DNA from: DATGHS01 sp035307785
GTDB lineage: Bacteria; Planctomycetota; Planctomycetia; Gemmatales; Gemmataceae
Direction: 5' to 3'
NCBI GenBank assembly: GCA_035307785.1
Contig: DATGHS010000460.1
Span: 1-11,365, forward strand
Length of the DNA: 11,365 nt
The notes below the pieces were generated by a model. That model did no database searches. It had not been told where the DNA came from and saw only the letters and a program-made list of their open reading frames with translations. Position 1 is the first letter of the stretch; every line of letters begins with the position of its first letter. Made by a program: the position numbers and the translations under genes. Below, piece by piece: positions 6,039 to 11,365 of the stretch.

Positions 6039-6102
6039 TTTGGGAGGGCGAGGCTCCTGCCGAGCCACCGGCAAGGCCCGGCAGGAGCCTCGCCCTCCCA
6101 AA
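6039..6102. repeat. REP-like planctomycete palindrome (24-bp stem)
   Basis: The arms at 6039-6062 and 6079-6102 are perfect reverse complements over 24 bp, with a 16-nt loop. The core GGGAGGGCGAGGCTCCTGCC is one I recall recurring between genes in many planctomycete genomes. Its chance translations give peptides of the WEGEAPAEP and GASPSQ kind that turn up in spurious protein predictions. It lies in the 328-bp gap between ppa and the DUF1501 gene (5963-6290). No gene is supported in that gap; several open frames cross it but only read through this repeat. Confidence 0.75.
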
Positions 6103-6135
6103 TGCCCGCAAATGGAGACGCTACCGAATTTCGCA

Positions 6136-6164
6136 TGGCCATGCCGCCGGGAATAGAGTAGAAT
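6136..6164 (+). promoter_or_regulatory. Candidate sigma-70-type promoter for the DUF1501 gene
   Basis: TGGCCA (6136-6141, four of six matches to TTGACA) and TAGAAT (6159-6164, five of six matches to TATAAT) are separated by exactly 17 nt. A transcript would begin near 6171 and have a leader of about 120 nt. This is a consensus match only. Confidence 0.35.
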
Positions 6165-6273
6165 TGCTGCATCCTGGTAACGATTGCCGTTATTCCCGCC
6201 TATTATTCGTTTCTTCATCGAAGTCTGTTCCCGCCGCTCGATAGTCGGAAAATCGCATAGAACCGTTTCCTGT

Positions 6274-6289
6274 TCGAGGGGGGCCTCGA
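6274..6289 (+). promoter_or_regulatory. Hairpin covering the ribosome binding site of the DUF1501 gene
   Basis: TCGAGG (6274-6279) and CCTCGA (6284-6289) form a 6-bp stem with a GGGG loop, one base before the ATG at 6291. The only purine-rich Shine-Dalgarno candidate (GAGGGGGG, 6276-6283) lies inside this hairpin. If it folds, initiation could be limited or controlled; alternatively the G-rich loop itself may pair with 16S rRNA. Confidence 0.35.
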
Positions 6290-6290
6290 G

Positions 6291-7673
6291 ATGTTTCGCT
6301 TGAACTTCGGTTCGACTGGGCGCTATTGCGACGGTATGAGCCGCCGTAGTTTTTTGCAGCTCGGCGTAGCCGGCATGGCCACGTTAGGGCTGCCGCAAAT
6401 CCTGCGGGCCAAAGAACAGTCGGCCCAATCGCTGGGCCAGACGAAAAACACTTCCGTCATTTTGCTTTGGCTGGACGGCGGGCCCAGTCACATGGACCTG
6501 TACGATTTGAAGCCGGATGCCCCGGCCGAGTACCGCGGCATTTGGAAACCAATCCGTACCAAAGTGCCAGGCTTCGACATCACCGAACTTTTCCCCAAGC
6601 AAGCGAAGATCACCGATAAGTTCTCGATGGTGCGCTCGCTGCACCACAACACCGGCGACCACTTTGCCGGAGGCCATCGGATGCTCACCGCCAAAGACAT
6701 GGGCGTGAGCGGGGCGAATAACGAAACGAGGTTCCCTTCCATCGGGGCCATCGTGCATCGGGAACTCGGTGCCCGCAAGAAGGGCGTGCCGGGGTACATC
6801 GGCATTCCGTACGCGATGAGCATCGGTTTGCGCCCAGGCTACTTCGGCGGCCACATGATTGGCGCCCAACACAACCCGTTCGAAACGCATGCCGACCCAA
6901 ACACCCCGAACTTTCAGGTGCAGAACCTGAACCTCGCGGCCGGCCTTTCGCTGGACAAGCTCGACGATCGCCGCTCGCTGTTACAGCATTTCGATCAGAA
7001 TCGCAAGCAGCTCGACAACCGCGCCACGATCGAGGCAATGGACAAATTCTCGCAGGAAGCTTTCGAATTCGTGACCGGCCCGGTCGCGCGCCGGGCGTTC
7101 GACATCAACAAGGAAGATCCGAGGCTACGCGATGAATATGGCCGCGATTCCTGGGGCCAGAGCACGCTGTTAGCCCGGCGGTTGGTGGAAGCTGGCTCCA
7201 CGTTCGTAACAGTCCACTTCGGCGGCTGGGACCATCACTGGGATTTGCAGAAAGGCTATGAGAATTACTTGCCGAAAGTTGATTCGGCCGTCTCGGCCCT
7301 GTTCCGCGATCTCGATGACCGCGGTCTACTGGAGACCACGTTGGTGCTATTGTGCGGCGAATTCAGCCGTACACCCAAGATGAACGACGGCGGCAACGGC
7401 GGGCCACCCCGCAGCATGGGCACGCCGGGTCGCGACCACTGGGGCGATTCCATGTTCTGCTTGATGGGCGGAGGCGGCTTGAAAGGCGGCCAGGTTATCG
7501 GCTCGACCGACCGGCTCGGCACTCGGCCCGCCAGCCGGCCCGTTACACCTTCCAATATCCATGCCACGATTTACGAAGTGCTCGGCATGGACCGCAAGCT
7601 GCAGCTGCTCGACCCATCGGGCCGCCCCGTGTCGGTACTCGACGATCCAGAACCGATCTGCGAATTGCTATAA
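6291..7673 (+). CDS. DUF1501 family protein, Tat-exported, alkaline-phosphatase/sulfatase-like fold
   Basis: The product has 460 residues. A twin-arginine signal with SRRSFLQ at 17-23 and a hydrophobic stretch to about residue 40 (AGMATLGLPQILRA) predicts export of a folded, probably metal-bearing protein. DUF1501 belongs to the alkaline phosphatase-like superfamily. Family blocks are LLWLDGGPSHMDLYD (58-72), RSLHHNTGDHFAGGHR (115-130), HFGGWDHHWD (309-318), LLCGEFSRTPKMN (353-365) and GRDHWGD (380-386). The Asp and His residues in these are the likely metal ligands. The family is greatly expanded in planctomycetes, its substrate is unknown, and it often sits beside a DUF1549/DUF1553 cytochrome-type gene. 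No such partner is in this window. The start at 6291 is kept because the YCDG-SRRSF lead-in is common in close relatives as I recall them; a Met at residue 16 is possible. A 27-bp palindrome follows the stop. Confidence 0.9.
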   Translation: MFRLNFGSTGRYCDGMSRRSFLQLGVAGMATLGLPQILRAKEQSAQSLGQTKNTSVILLWLDGGPSHMDLYDLKPDAPAEYRGIWKPIRTKVPGFDITELFPKQAKITDKFSMVRSLHHNTGDHFAGGHRMLTAKDMGVSGANNETRFPSIGAIVHRELGARKKGVPGYIGIPYAMSIGLRPGYFGGHMIGAQHNPFETHADPNTPNFQVQNLNLAAGLSLDKLDDRRSLLQHFDQNRKQLDNRATIEAMDKFSQEAFEFVTGPVARRAFDINKEDPRLRDEYGRDSWGQSTLLARRLVEAGSTFVTVHFGGWDHHWDLQKGYENYLPKVDSAVSALFRDLDDRGLLETTLVLLCGEFSRTPKMNDGGNGGPPRSMGTPGRDHWGDSMFCLMGGGGLKGGQVIGSTDRLGTRPASRPVTPSNIHATIYEVLGMDRKLQLLDPSGRPVSVLDDPEPICELL

Positions 7674-7682
7674 TAGAAAAAA

Positions 7683-7737
7683 CACGGAGCCCGCAGCGCC
7701 AGCAAGGGAATCCCTTGCTGGCGCTGCGGGCTCCGTG
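7683..7737. repeat. Near-perfect 55-nt palindrome between convergent genes (27-bp arms)
   Basis: The arms at 7683-7709 and 7711-7737 are perfect reverse complements over 27 bp with one central base. The core contains GCCAGCAAGGGA and its complement. It begins 9 nt after the DUF1501 stop and ends 25 nt before the stop of the convergent zinc-ribbon gene, so it is well placed as a bidirectional terminator. From memory, its chance translation (RSASKGFPCWRCGLR) occurs in many spurious planctomycete proteins, which marks it as a dispersed repeat. Confidence 0.78.
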
Positions 7738-7762
7738 CATTTCCCGCAAACAGCCAAGCGAC

Positions 7763-8410
7763 TCAATAATCATCTCGATAGCGCCGTGCGCGGCTCGCGC
7801 GTCGCGGCTTCGGCGTGCTGTTGAACAGCATTACTGCCCCGACAATCGCTACTGCAATAATCACGACGATTACAAATCCAACTATCACGGCCACAATCCA
7901 GAACGCTGCTGCGACCCGAGGCGCAGCGCTCCTTGACGACCCCGATGAACTCGCCGGCCCAGACGCAAACGGCGGCGGCGGGCTGGGCGTCCGATTCTGC
8001 GCTTGGTTCATGCGGTCTTGAGCATTGGCCTCCATTCCGGCGACCGTGTTGCCAATGCGCACGCCGCAGAATGGGCAGTTGGCGATGTCGGGCTTAAACG
8101 GGCCGCGCCCGACTTCCTTCCCGCAATTCGAGCAGGTCCACACCGTCTCCGGCGGGCCCGGCATGTTGGGCATACTCGGCGGGCTGCTGGGCATATTAGG
8201 CGTATTGCCGGGCATGTTTCCCGGAAAACCAGGGGGGCCGCCTGGATTGTTAGGCATTTTAGGGAAGTTGCCGCCCGGCATACCCGGTCCGCGCGGCATA
8301 TTGCCGGGCGGCTGGGCCTTGGAGAAACCGGCGATGAGGCCGACCATCACCAGCGGCAACAGGGTCGCTACCAGAATACCGGCACGCAGCCAATTTCGAG
8401 TTGTTTGCAT
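7763..8410 (-). CDS. Pro/Gly/Met-rich membrane protein with a zinc ribbon
   Basis: The product has 215 residues and no family I can name. In order it shows a hydrophobic N-terminal segment at about 11-29 ending FSKAQP (signal peptide or anchor), a low-complexity Pro/Gly/Met/Asn-rich stretch at 33-88, a zinc ribbon with Cys93-x2-Cys96 and Cys112-x2-Cys115 (WTCSNCGKE, NCPFCGVRI), a polar Pro/Ser linker at about 140-165, a strong membrane span at about 168-195, and a basic tail with RRASRARR. If the first segment is a signal or anchor, the ribbon faces outside the cytoplasm, which is unusual for this fold. The ATG at 8410 has GGAG 9 nt upstream; a GTG at 8425 has a poorer site. It converges on the DUF1501 gene with a 27-bp palindrome between them. 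It could bind metal or act as an envelope scaffold; neither is shown. Confidence 0.72.
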   Translation of the reverse strand: MQTTRNWLRAGILVATLLPLVMVGLIAGFSKAQPPGNMPRGPGMPGGNFPKMPNNPGGPPGFPGNMPGNTPNMPSSPPSMPNMPGPPETVWTCSNCGKEVGRGPFKPDIANCPFCGVRIGNTVAGMEANAQDRMNQAQNRTPSPPPPFASGPASSSGSSRSAAPRVAAAFWIVAVIVGFVIVVIIAVAIVGAVMLFNSTPKPRRASRARRYRDDY

Positions 8411-8551
8411 GGCAGTGTTCTCCACTTCCTGGCAAGGAGTGTTAGTTTACCGGGTCGGCAATGCGAATGCAACGAATAACCATGTAACGAGTCATGAGCT
8501 GTGTGGCCAGAGTTTCTGGGGGCTTTGCTGGTCAATGTTATTGAGTGTTGG

Positions 8552-8605
8552 CGCGCGCAATCATCATCAATTCAATCTCGTGCTGTTGATTGGCCGTTGC
8601 GCGCG
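8552..8605. repeat. Nested inverted repeat, possible RNA hairpin or operator
   Basis: CGCGCGCAA (8552-8560) and TTGCGCGCG (8597-8605) form a perfect 9-bp outer stem. ATCAA (8566-8570) and TTGAT (8586-8590) form an inner 5-bp stem, separated from it by a 5 x 6 nt internal loop and closed by a 15-nt loop. It lies about 140 nt upstream of the zinc-ribbon gene start. Confidence 0.45.
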
Positions 8606-8648
8606 ATCGGTAGTGTACGATCCGAATCGTGGGAAATCATTCAAAAAT

Positions 8649-8723
8649 GCGTTTGATTTAACGAAAAAGCGTTTCGTTTCACGGGGGGGTGTCTTTCTTT
8701 TGGTGAAATGGAAACGAAACGCT
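8649..8723. promoter_or_regulatory. Three copies of a GCGTTTnnTTT motif, two direct and one inverted (operator-like)
   Basis: GCGTTTGATTT (8649-8659) and GCGTTTCGTTT (8669-8679) start exactly 20 nt apart, about two helical turns. The second copy returns inverted at 8712-8722. Together AGCGTTTCGTTTC (8668-8680) and its complement (8711-8723) make a perfect 13-bp inverted repeat around 30 nt that include a run of seven G. The spacing and the divergent-gene setting suggest binding sites for a regulator; the regulator is unknown. Confidence 0.45.
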
Positions 8724-8955
8724 CCACCGACTACCTGCCCACGGGGCACTTGGCCTGCCAATACAGTCATTCCATCGACCCCAAACACCCTGGTCACACC
8801 CGTCATGAGTGCGGACTTCGCTATTGAACCGGATTTTCATTTTACGCCATGTCACAAATTCCGGACCCGGAAGTACAGTTTGCAGAATCGGAGAAAGCCA
8901 AGCCCATTTAGCGGGCCGCCGAAAAAAACTAACCACTTGCATCCGGGAGATTTCC

Positions 8956-9288
8956 ATGAAGGCCATTTTCGCAATCGTGTTCGCGGCTTTTGTTCTGGGC
9001 ATCGGTTTCACGAGCCGAGTAGCGGCTGACGAGCCGTCCAAGCTCGTCGTGCTGAAAGGCAAGATTACCTGCGCCAAGTGCGAACTGGAACTTACCAAGC
9101 GCTGTGCTTCGGTCATCGTCGTGAAGGAAAACGGCAAAGAGGTGATCTACTTCTTCGACACCGACGGCAACAAGAAATACCACGCGGAAACCTGTTCGCA
9201 ATCGCGCCCGGGCGAAGTGGCCGGGTTCATCTCGCAAAAGGATGGCAAGAAGATCATCACCGTGACGCGCGTGACCTTCCAGGACTGA
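8956..9288 (+). CDS. Small secreted Cys-rich protein (DUF6370-like)
   Basis: The product has 110 residues. A signal peptide (MKAIFAIVFAAFVLGIGF) with a likely cut after VAA at about residue 24 predicts export. The mature part is one small beta-rich domain with KGKITCAKCELELTKRC, giving Cys39-x2-Cys42-x7-Cys50. VIVV (53-56), YFFD (65-68) and KKYHAETC with His76 and Cys80 follow. The four Cys and one His could form a metal or redox site. I recall similar planctomycete proteins, I think catalogued as DUF6370, of unknown function; that name should be checked. The ATG at 8956 is chosen because GGGAG (8945-8949) lies 6 nt upstream and the signal peptide begins there; the open frame extends further upstream to 8809 without support. 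The TPR gene follows after 70 nt on the same strand with no hairpin between, so the two are probably cotranscribed. Confidence 0.82.
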   Translation: MKAIFAIVFAAFVLGIGFTSRVAADEPSKLVVLKGKITCAKCELELTKRCASVIVVKENGKEVIYFFDTDGNKKYHAETCSQSRPGEVAGFISQKDGKKIITVTRVTFQD

Positions 9289-9358
9289 ACCGCAACCGCC
9301 GGCCCCGCCCCTGCTCCTCCTTCCCAAGCATCCTCGAACATCCATCCTGAGGTAAGCC

Positions 9359-11365
9359 ATGTTCGCCGCTCGCTTCTTCTCCGCCGCTGCTCTCGCCGCC
9401 CTGGTTCTGGTGGAAGCCGCTCAGGCGCAAAACCGCTACGCTGTAATTCACATCGAGAACGCGACCAAGGACATCACGATTCACTACCGGGTGCGCTGGG
9501 GCACCGGCGACTGGGGCGATGAAGTGACCATGAAGCCGGGCGACTATTGGGACCACTGGTACACCTATGAGCGGCTGAATCAGAACAGTTCGCCAACTCC
9601 ACAAGTGAAGTTCGCCAGCGGGATCGGCCGGACGCGCACGCAGATGCTGTACGATCTCCAAGCCTATGCTTCGCCGGAAAAGACGTCCGGCGGCAAGGTG
9701 TACCGCTTCGAAAAGCGGATCGACAGCAGCGGCGAAGATTACGTCGATCTATTCGAACAAACTGATGGCACGACCGTGGCTCGCAAGACCACGACGGCTA
9801 CCGATATCTCAGCTACAAAAGTCGCCGCGGCGTCGGCGCTGGTTCAGGGCCTGGAATACATGCAGGCCAATCGCTACGCGGATGCGGCCGCCAAGTTCAC
9901 GCAGGTTATTCAGGCCCTGCCCACGGCCGATTCGTACATGGTGCGAGCCGAGGCATATCGCTCCAATCGAGAATACGACCGCGCTCTGGCCGACTTGAAC
10001 GCCGCCATTCGCGTCGACGGCAAATCAGCCCTGGCTTACAACCGCCGCGGCGTGGTGTACGAGGCCAAGGGCCAGTGGGACCTGGCTTTTGCCGATTACA
10101 GCAAGGCAATCGCGCTGAAGTCGGATTTCGCCTGGCCCTATTCCAACCGGGCCACCATCCTGATCATGCGCGGCCAGATCATGGAAGCCGAAGCCGACAT
10201 TCGCAAGGCCATGCAATTGAAGCCGGAACCGGCCTTGAAGGCCGCGATCTACAACCAGCTTGGCATGGTGGCCTTCTCCCGCGAACAATACGATGCCGCC
10301 ATTACGGCCTACAACGATGCCCTGGCAGTAGAGAGCGCCTTTGCGAATGCCTTCAGTAACCGCGCCGCGGCTTACTACAAAAAGGGCGACTACTCCGCCG
10401 CTCTTCGCGATGCCAATGAGGCGGTCCGGCTCAAGCCCGAGGCGGCCGCACCCTATCGGTGGCGGGCTCAGATCTGCGGCAAGCTCGGCTACATTGCTTC
10501 CGCCAAGCAGGATTACTTCAAGGCCCTATCGATCGACCCAACCGAAAAAGAACGTTTCCTCGACACCAGCTTCCTCGTCAATCGGCAGGAAGCACTGGTA
10601 GCCCTGGATACCTTCCGGCTGGGCAGTACGCTGACTCCGGTCAAGCTTCGCGAATTGAACGACCTGACCGGCGGCGACCCGACCGACGACAAAAAGACGG
10701 AGGCAATGGGCAACGCCAAGGAAATGGTCGCCGCCGAGCAGAAGCGGCACGACGCGCTGGAATTCGAGATGACAGCCGCCGCGAATTTGCTGCTGCGAGC
10801 CTCAAGGATGACGCCGGAACAGTTGCAAGCCCGCGGCTGGAAGCTCGCCTGGACCTTCGGCCCGGTTACCGCTCCGAACGCTCGCGGCACGGCCGAATCG
10901 AAAGACGGCCTGGGCGGCCTGCGGATCATGGGGCGGCTCGAATTACCAGATGGACGGCAGATCAACGGCATCGCCGCGATTCAGGTCTTCCCGGCCAGCG
11001 ATCAAGCGGCCGATGAAGATGCCAAGATCGGCCTGCTGCCCAACCTCGATAACTTCCGCCTCGAAGTCCGCCTGTTCCAGCAAGGCAACACGAGGACCGA
11101 CTACGCCCACCAGTCGTTCCGCGTCGCCGGCGAAGGCCAGAAGATGTCGATGGAGCCGGGCCAGTACCTCGACATGAACGGCAAGTTCATCAGCCGCGAC
11201 CTGTCGTTTCAGGCCCTTGGTACCAGTTGCATCACCTGCCACCTCAGCGGGCCGAAGTTCTCGAAAGATCGGCTAGCCCTGATGGAAAAAAAGGATTACG
11301 CCGCGATGGAAGGCTTCCGGGACTTTGTCGATCAGATGAAACACTGGGGCGCCAGCAAAGAATTG
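9359..11365 (+). CDS. Exported TPR-repeat protein with a CxxCH haem-type motif, 3' end outside window
   Basis: The frame is open from an ATG at 9359 to the right edge: 669 codons and no stop. A signal peptide ends AAQA, with a cut after about residue 23. Residues about 25-125 form a beta-type domain rich in Trp and Tyr (YRVRWGTGDWGDE, DYWDHWYTYE). Residues about 160-395 carry roughly seven tetratricopeptide repeats with the usual pattern, for example AYNRRGVVYEAKGQWDLAFA and NAFSNRAAAYYKKGDYSAAL. A linker region follows, then a domain near 495-620 with IMGRLELPDGRQINGIAAIQ. CITCH at 624-628 matches the covalent c-type haem site, and a cytochrome-like domain may continue beyond the window. TPRs usually mount protein partners, so an envelope protein-complex role with electron transfer is a reasonable guess. 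GAGG (9349-9352) lies 6 nt before the ATG. It follows the Cys-rich secreted gene by 70 nt. Confidence 0.85.
   Translation, partial: MFAARFFSAAALAALVLVEAAQAQNRYAVIHIENATKDITIHYRVRWGTGDWGDEVTMKPGDYWDHWYTYERLNQNSSPTPQVKFASGIGRTRTQMLYDLQAYASPEKTSGGKVYRFEKRIDSSGEDYVDLFEQTDGTTVARKTTTATDISATKVAAASALVQGLEYMQANRYADAAAKFTQVIQALPTADSYMVRAEAYRSNREYDRALADLNAAIRVDGKSALAYNRRGVVYEAKGQWDLAFADYSKAIALKSDFAWPYSNRATILIMRGQIMEAEADIRKAMQLKPEPALKAAIYNQLGMVAFSREQYDAAITAYNDALAVESAFANAFSNRAAAYYKKGDYSAALRDANEAVRLKPEAAAPYRWRAQICGKLGYIASAKQDYFKALSIDPTEKERFLDTSFLVNRQEALVALDTFRLGSTLTPVKLRELNDLTGGDPTDDKKTEAMGNAKEMVAAEQKRHDALEFEMTAAANLLLRASRMTPEQLQARGWKLAWTFGPVTAPNARGTAESKDGLGGLRIMGRLELPDGRQINGIAAIQVFPASDQAADEDAKIGLLPNLDNFRLEVRLFQQGNTRTDYAHQSFRVAGEGQKMSMEPGQYLDMNGKFISRDLSFQALGTSCITCHLSGPKFSKDRLALMEKKDYAAMEGFRDFVDQMKHWGASKEL

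Larger units (their letters stand above)
8411..8955. other. Long divergent intergenic region with several dyads
   Basis: These 545 bp separate the starts of the minus-strand zinc-ribbon gene and the plus-strand Cys-rich gene. The region holds the nested inverted repeat at 8552-8605, the three-copy motif at 8649-8722, and a dyad TTCCGG/CCGGAA at 8859-8872 about 84 nt before the plus-strand start. A weak promoter for the minus-strand gene could use TTGCAT (minus strand of 8467-8472) and TAAACT (minus strand of 8444-8449) with a 17-nt spacer. A 39-codon frame at 8708-8827 has no convincing ribosome site. No recognised gene is present. An unannotated small RNA or decayed gene is possible. Confidence 0.5.

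Noticed and set aside
5785..6244. Several 80-130-residue frames across the ppa / DUF1501 gap on both strands
   Set aside because: They exist only because the palindrome at 6039-6102 is open in several frames, giving WEGEAPAEP-type peptides known to me as artefacts, or they are antisense to ppa.
7669..7674. TATAAT at the DUF1501 stop codon as a promoter
   Set aside because: It overlaps the stop codon, lacks a -35, and is followed by a palindrome and convergent genes rather than a plus-strand gene.
7352..7936. 194-residue plus-strand frame spanning the end of the DUF1501 gene and the palindrome
   Set aside because: It overlaps two better supported genes and translates the palindrome; no motif.
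8150..8310. Tandem GGCAT-type repeats as a possible CRISPR or satellite
   Set aside because: The periodicity is explained by codons for the Met-Pro/Gly-rich segment of the minus-strand protein; the units are short and irregular, with no spacers.
8809..8955. 49-residue upstream extension of the small Cys-rich secreted protein
   Set aside because: It would bury the signal peptide inside the protein. The ATG at 8956 has its own good ribosome site.
8025..9029. 334-residue plus-strand frame rich in Gly/Pro/Leu
   Set aside because: Its first part is the complement of the Pro/Gly/Met-rich region of the minus-strand zinc-ribbon gene, and the rest crosses the repeat-rich intergenic region into the Cys-rich gene in another frame.

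Overview
The window reads as a piece of a planctomycete chromosome, probably from the Gemmatales/Pirellulales side of the phylum. The sequence is moderately GC-rich. It carries a Tat-exported DUF1501 protein, several small secreted proteins of planctomycete style, and intergenic palindromes of a type I recall as abundant in planctomycete genomes (their chance translation gives peptides such as WEGEAPAEP). No rRNA, tRNA, CRISPR array, transposase or phage gene was seen.

Layout. Positions 1-274 (minus) hold the start of an NAD(P)-binding epimerase/dehydratase-like gene cut by the window edge. It diverges from a glutamate dehydrogenase gene (453-1763, plus), which ends at a strong hairpin shared with a convergent minus-strand pair. 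That pair is a membrane-anchored arylsulfotransferase-like beta-propeller (2055-3335) followed, with a 14-nt overlap, by a small membrane protein (1814-2068). Next on the plus strand come scpB (3637-4311), a perfect 20-bp palindrome, an uncharacterised protein with an HExxE-type motif and an apparent internal duplication (4549-5358), and ppa, inorganic pyrophosphatase (5411-5962). A 328-bp gap with a 24-bp palindrome precedes the DUF1501 gene (6291-7673). A 27-bp palindrome then separates it from a convergent gene for a Pro/Gly/Met-rich zinc-ribbon membrane protein (7763-8410, minus). A 545-bp divergent intergenic region with operator-like inverted repeats follows. The last two plus-strand genes are a small secreted Cys-rich protein (8956-9288) and an exported TPR protein that carries a CxxCH haem-type motif and runs off the right edge (9359 onward).

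How the genes work together. The housekeeping genes (GDH, ScpB, PPase) look unrelated in pathway. Three likely functional pairs stand out: arylsulfotransferase plus small membrane protein (overlapping), HE-motif protein plus ppa (52-nt gap), and Cys-rich secreted protein plus TPR/haem-motif protein (70-nt gap, both exported).

The least explained material is the HE-motif protein, the TPR protein with a haem motif, the zinc ribbon predicted to face outside the cytoplasm, and the repeat-rich divergent control region at 8411-8955. I saw no clear multi-gene defence, biosynthetic or mobile system. All family names come from reading motifs, not from searches.
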